From: Tethya wilhelma
Taxonomy: Eukaryota > Porifera > Demospongiae > Tethyida > Tethyidae
DNA: 64,000 bases
Assembly (NCBI GenBank): GCA_964030475.1
Contig: CAXIPT010000001.1
Coordinates: 9,873,510-9,937,509, forward strand
Reading direction: 5' to 3'
A program made the position numbers and the translations under genes. The notes under the pieces are model-generated. The model did not search any database, had not been told where the DNA came from, and saw nothing but the letters and a program-made list of their open reading frames with translations. Positions 63,743 through 64,000 of this stretch are shown here, piece after piece; within the stretch, counting starts at the first letter, position 1; each line of letters opens with the position of its first letter.

Positions 63743-63817
63743 CAGCTCATCAAGGTGGGGGTGGAGTGTGTTCAGCCAGATCCACAACTCTTTTAGATGA
63801 GTGAATACCTATCTTGG

Positions 63818-64000
63818 TGGAGGCTAATTTAATTAGCCAAATATTGTACAATGTTGTACAAGAATTATTATACAGAAATTGCTTCATCAATAATGCAAGA
63901 GTTATCTTCTCTCTTGTCACATCTACCTGCTCAATCTCCACTTCAAAGCCATCCTCATAAGCATCTGGGTCTAGAACTTTAGCTTCACATCCTCTGATCT
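63818..64000 (-). CDS. Possible exon at the window edge, unrecognised
   Basis: Entering from the right edge, the minus strand is open and reads IRGCEAKVLDPDAYEDGFEV, EIEQVDVTREKITLALLMKQ and beyond to a stop near 63750. The acidic, evenly mixed residues at the edge look like real protein, while the part beyond about 63890 looks less so, so an exon boundary may lie there. No good GT donor is obvious. The family is unknown and the gene would lie mostly outside the window. Confidence 0.35.

Overview
This window looks like a transposon-dense stretch of a metazoan genome, most probably a marine demosponge; the phylum is inferred and was not tested. The reasons are an AT-rich base composition, GT-AG introns and AATAAA poly(A) signals, no bacterial-style operons, and a mix of mobile-element families (hAT with TTF-type finger, Crypton/DUF3504 relic, R2-group LINE, Ty3-like retroelement, Ulp1-type protease, very many MITEs) typical of sponge and cnidarian assemblies. 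I find no complete conventional host gene. Almost everything recognisable is a mobile element, a broken copy of one, or a non-coding repeat.

Layout. 0-5 kb: two copies of a modular non-coding repeat (modules A, B and a foldback C), then small inverted-repeat elements. 5-15 kb: a 626-bp MITE with an 8-bp target duplication, one plausible minus-strand internal exon (7.7-8.0 kb), a broken zinc-finger protein (10.5-10.9 kb), and a composite element holding a small hAT MITE and a Helitron-like fragment. 15-21.5 kb: two hAT MITEs, a HIRAN-like plus Ulp1-like coding relic with two RFX-type X-box motifs upstream, a small acidic two-exon gene relic, and a cluster of about 150-200-bp repeats (repeat D). 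21.77-25.67 kb: the centrepiece, an apparently intact 3.9-kb DNA transposon with GTAGCGACTCC ends, a 5-bp target duplication (AAATA), a 5'UTR intron and a single 1018-residue ORF. I read this ORF as a D373-D446-E755 transposase with a CRLH (C/D2H-type) motif, long coiled coils and a Tudor-like C-terminus. 25.7-35.3 kb: a second acidic-exon copy, repeat D again, a Crypton-type/DUF3504 relic, a broken ORF with in-frame TAGs, and a 2.95-kb element with about 215-bp inverted ends but no recognisable transposase. 35.4-38.2 kb: a plus-strand LINE reverse-transcriptase fragment interrupted by a 5'-truncated minus-strand R2-group element with an 88-nt poly(A) tail. 38-50 kb: MITEs and three copies of one hAT family (one almost full length with ends, one split by a 744-bp MITE, one eroded). 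50-55 kb: repeat relics and a 2.3-kb element with facing clusters of GGGTGTA motifs. 56-58.9 kb: a truncated Ty3-like pol region abutting a tyrosine-recombinase remnant. 59-64 kb: more MITEs and repeats, and the edge of a possible exon.

Relationships. The elements are nested: hAT and MITE copies sit inside the modular repeat, MITEs sit inside hAT genes, and an R2-group LINE sits in another LINE, which gives relative ages. Several short hAT elements share CAGnGGCGTA-like ends and 5-bp target duplications with the autonomous hAT, so they were plausibly moved by the same enzyme. Four single-N positions (38256, 43240, 48522, 56050) look like assembly joins, and order across them is not proven.
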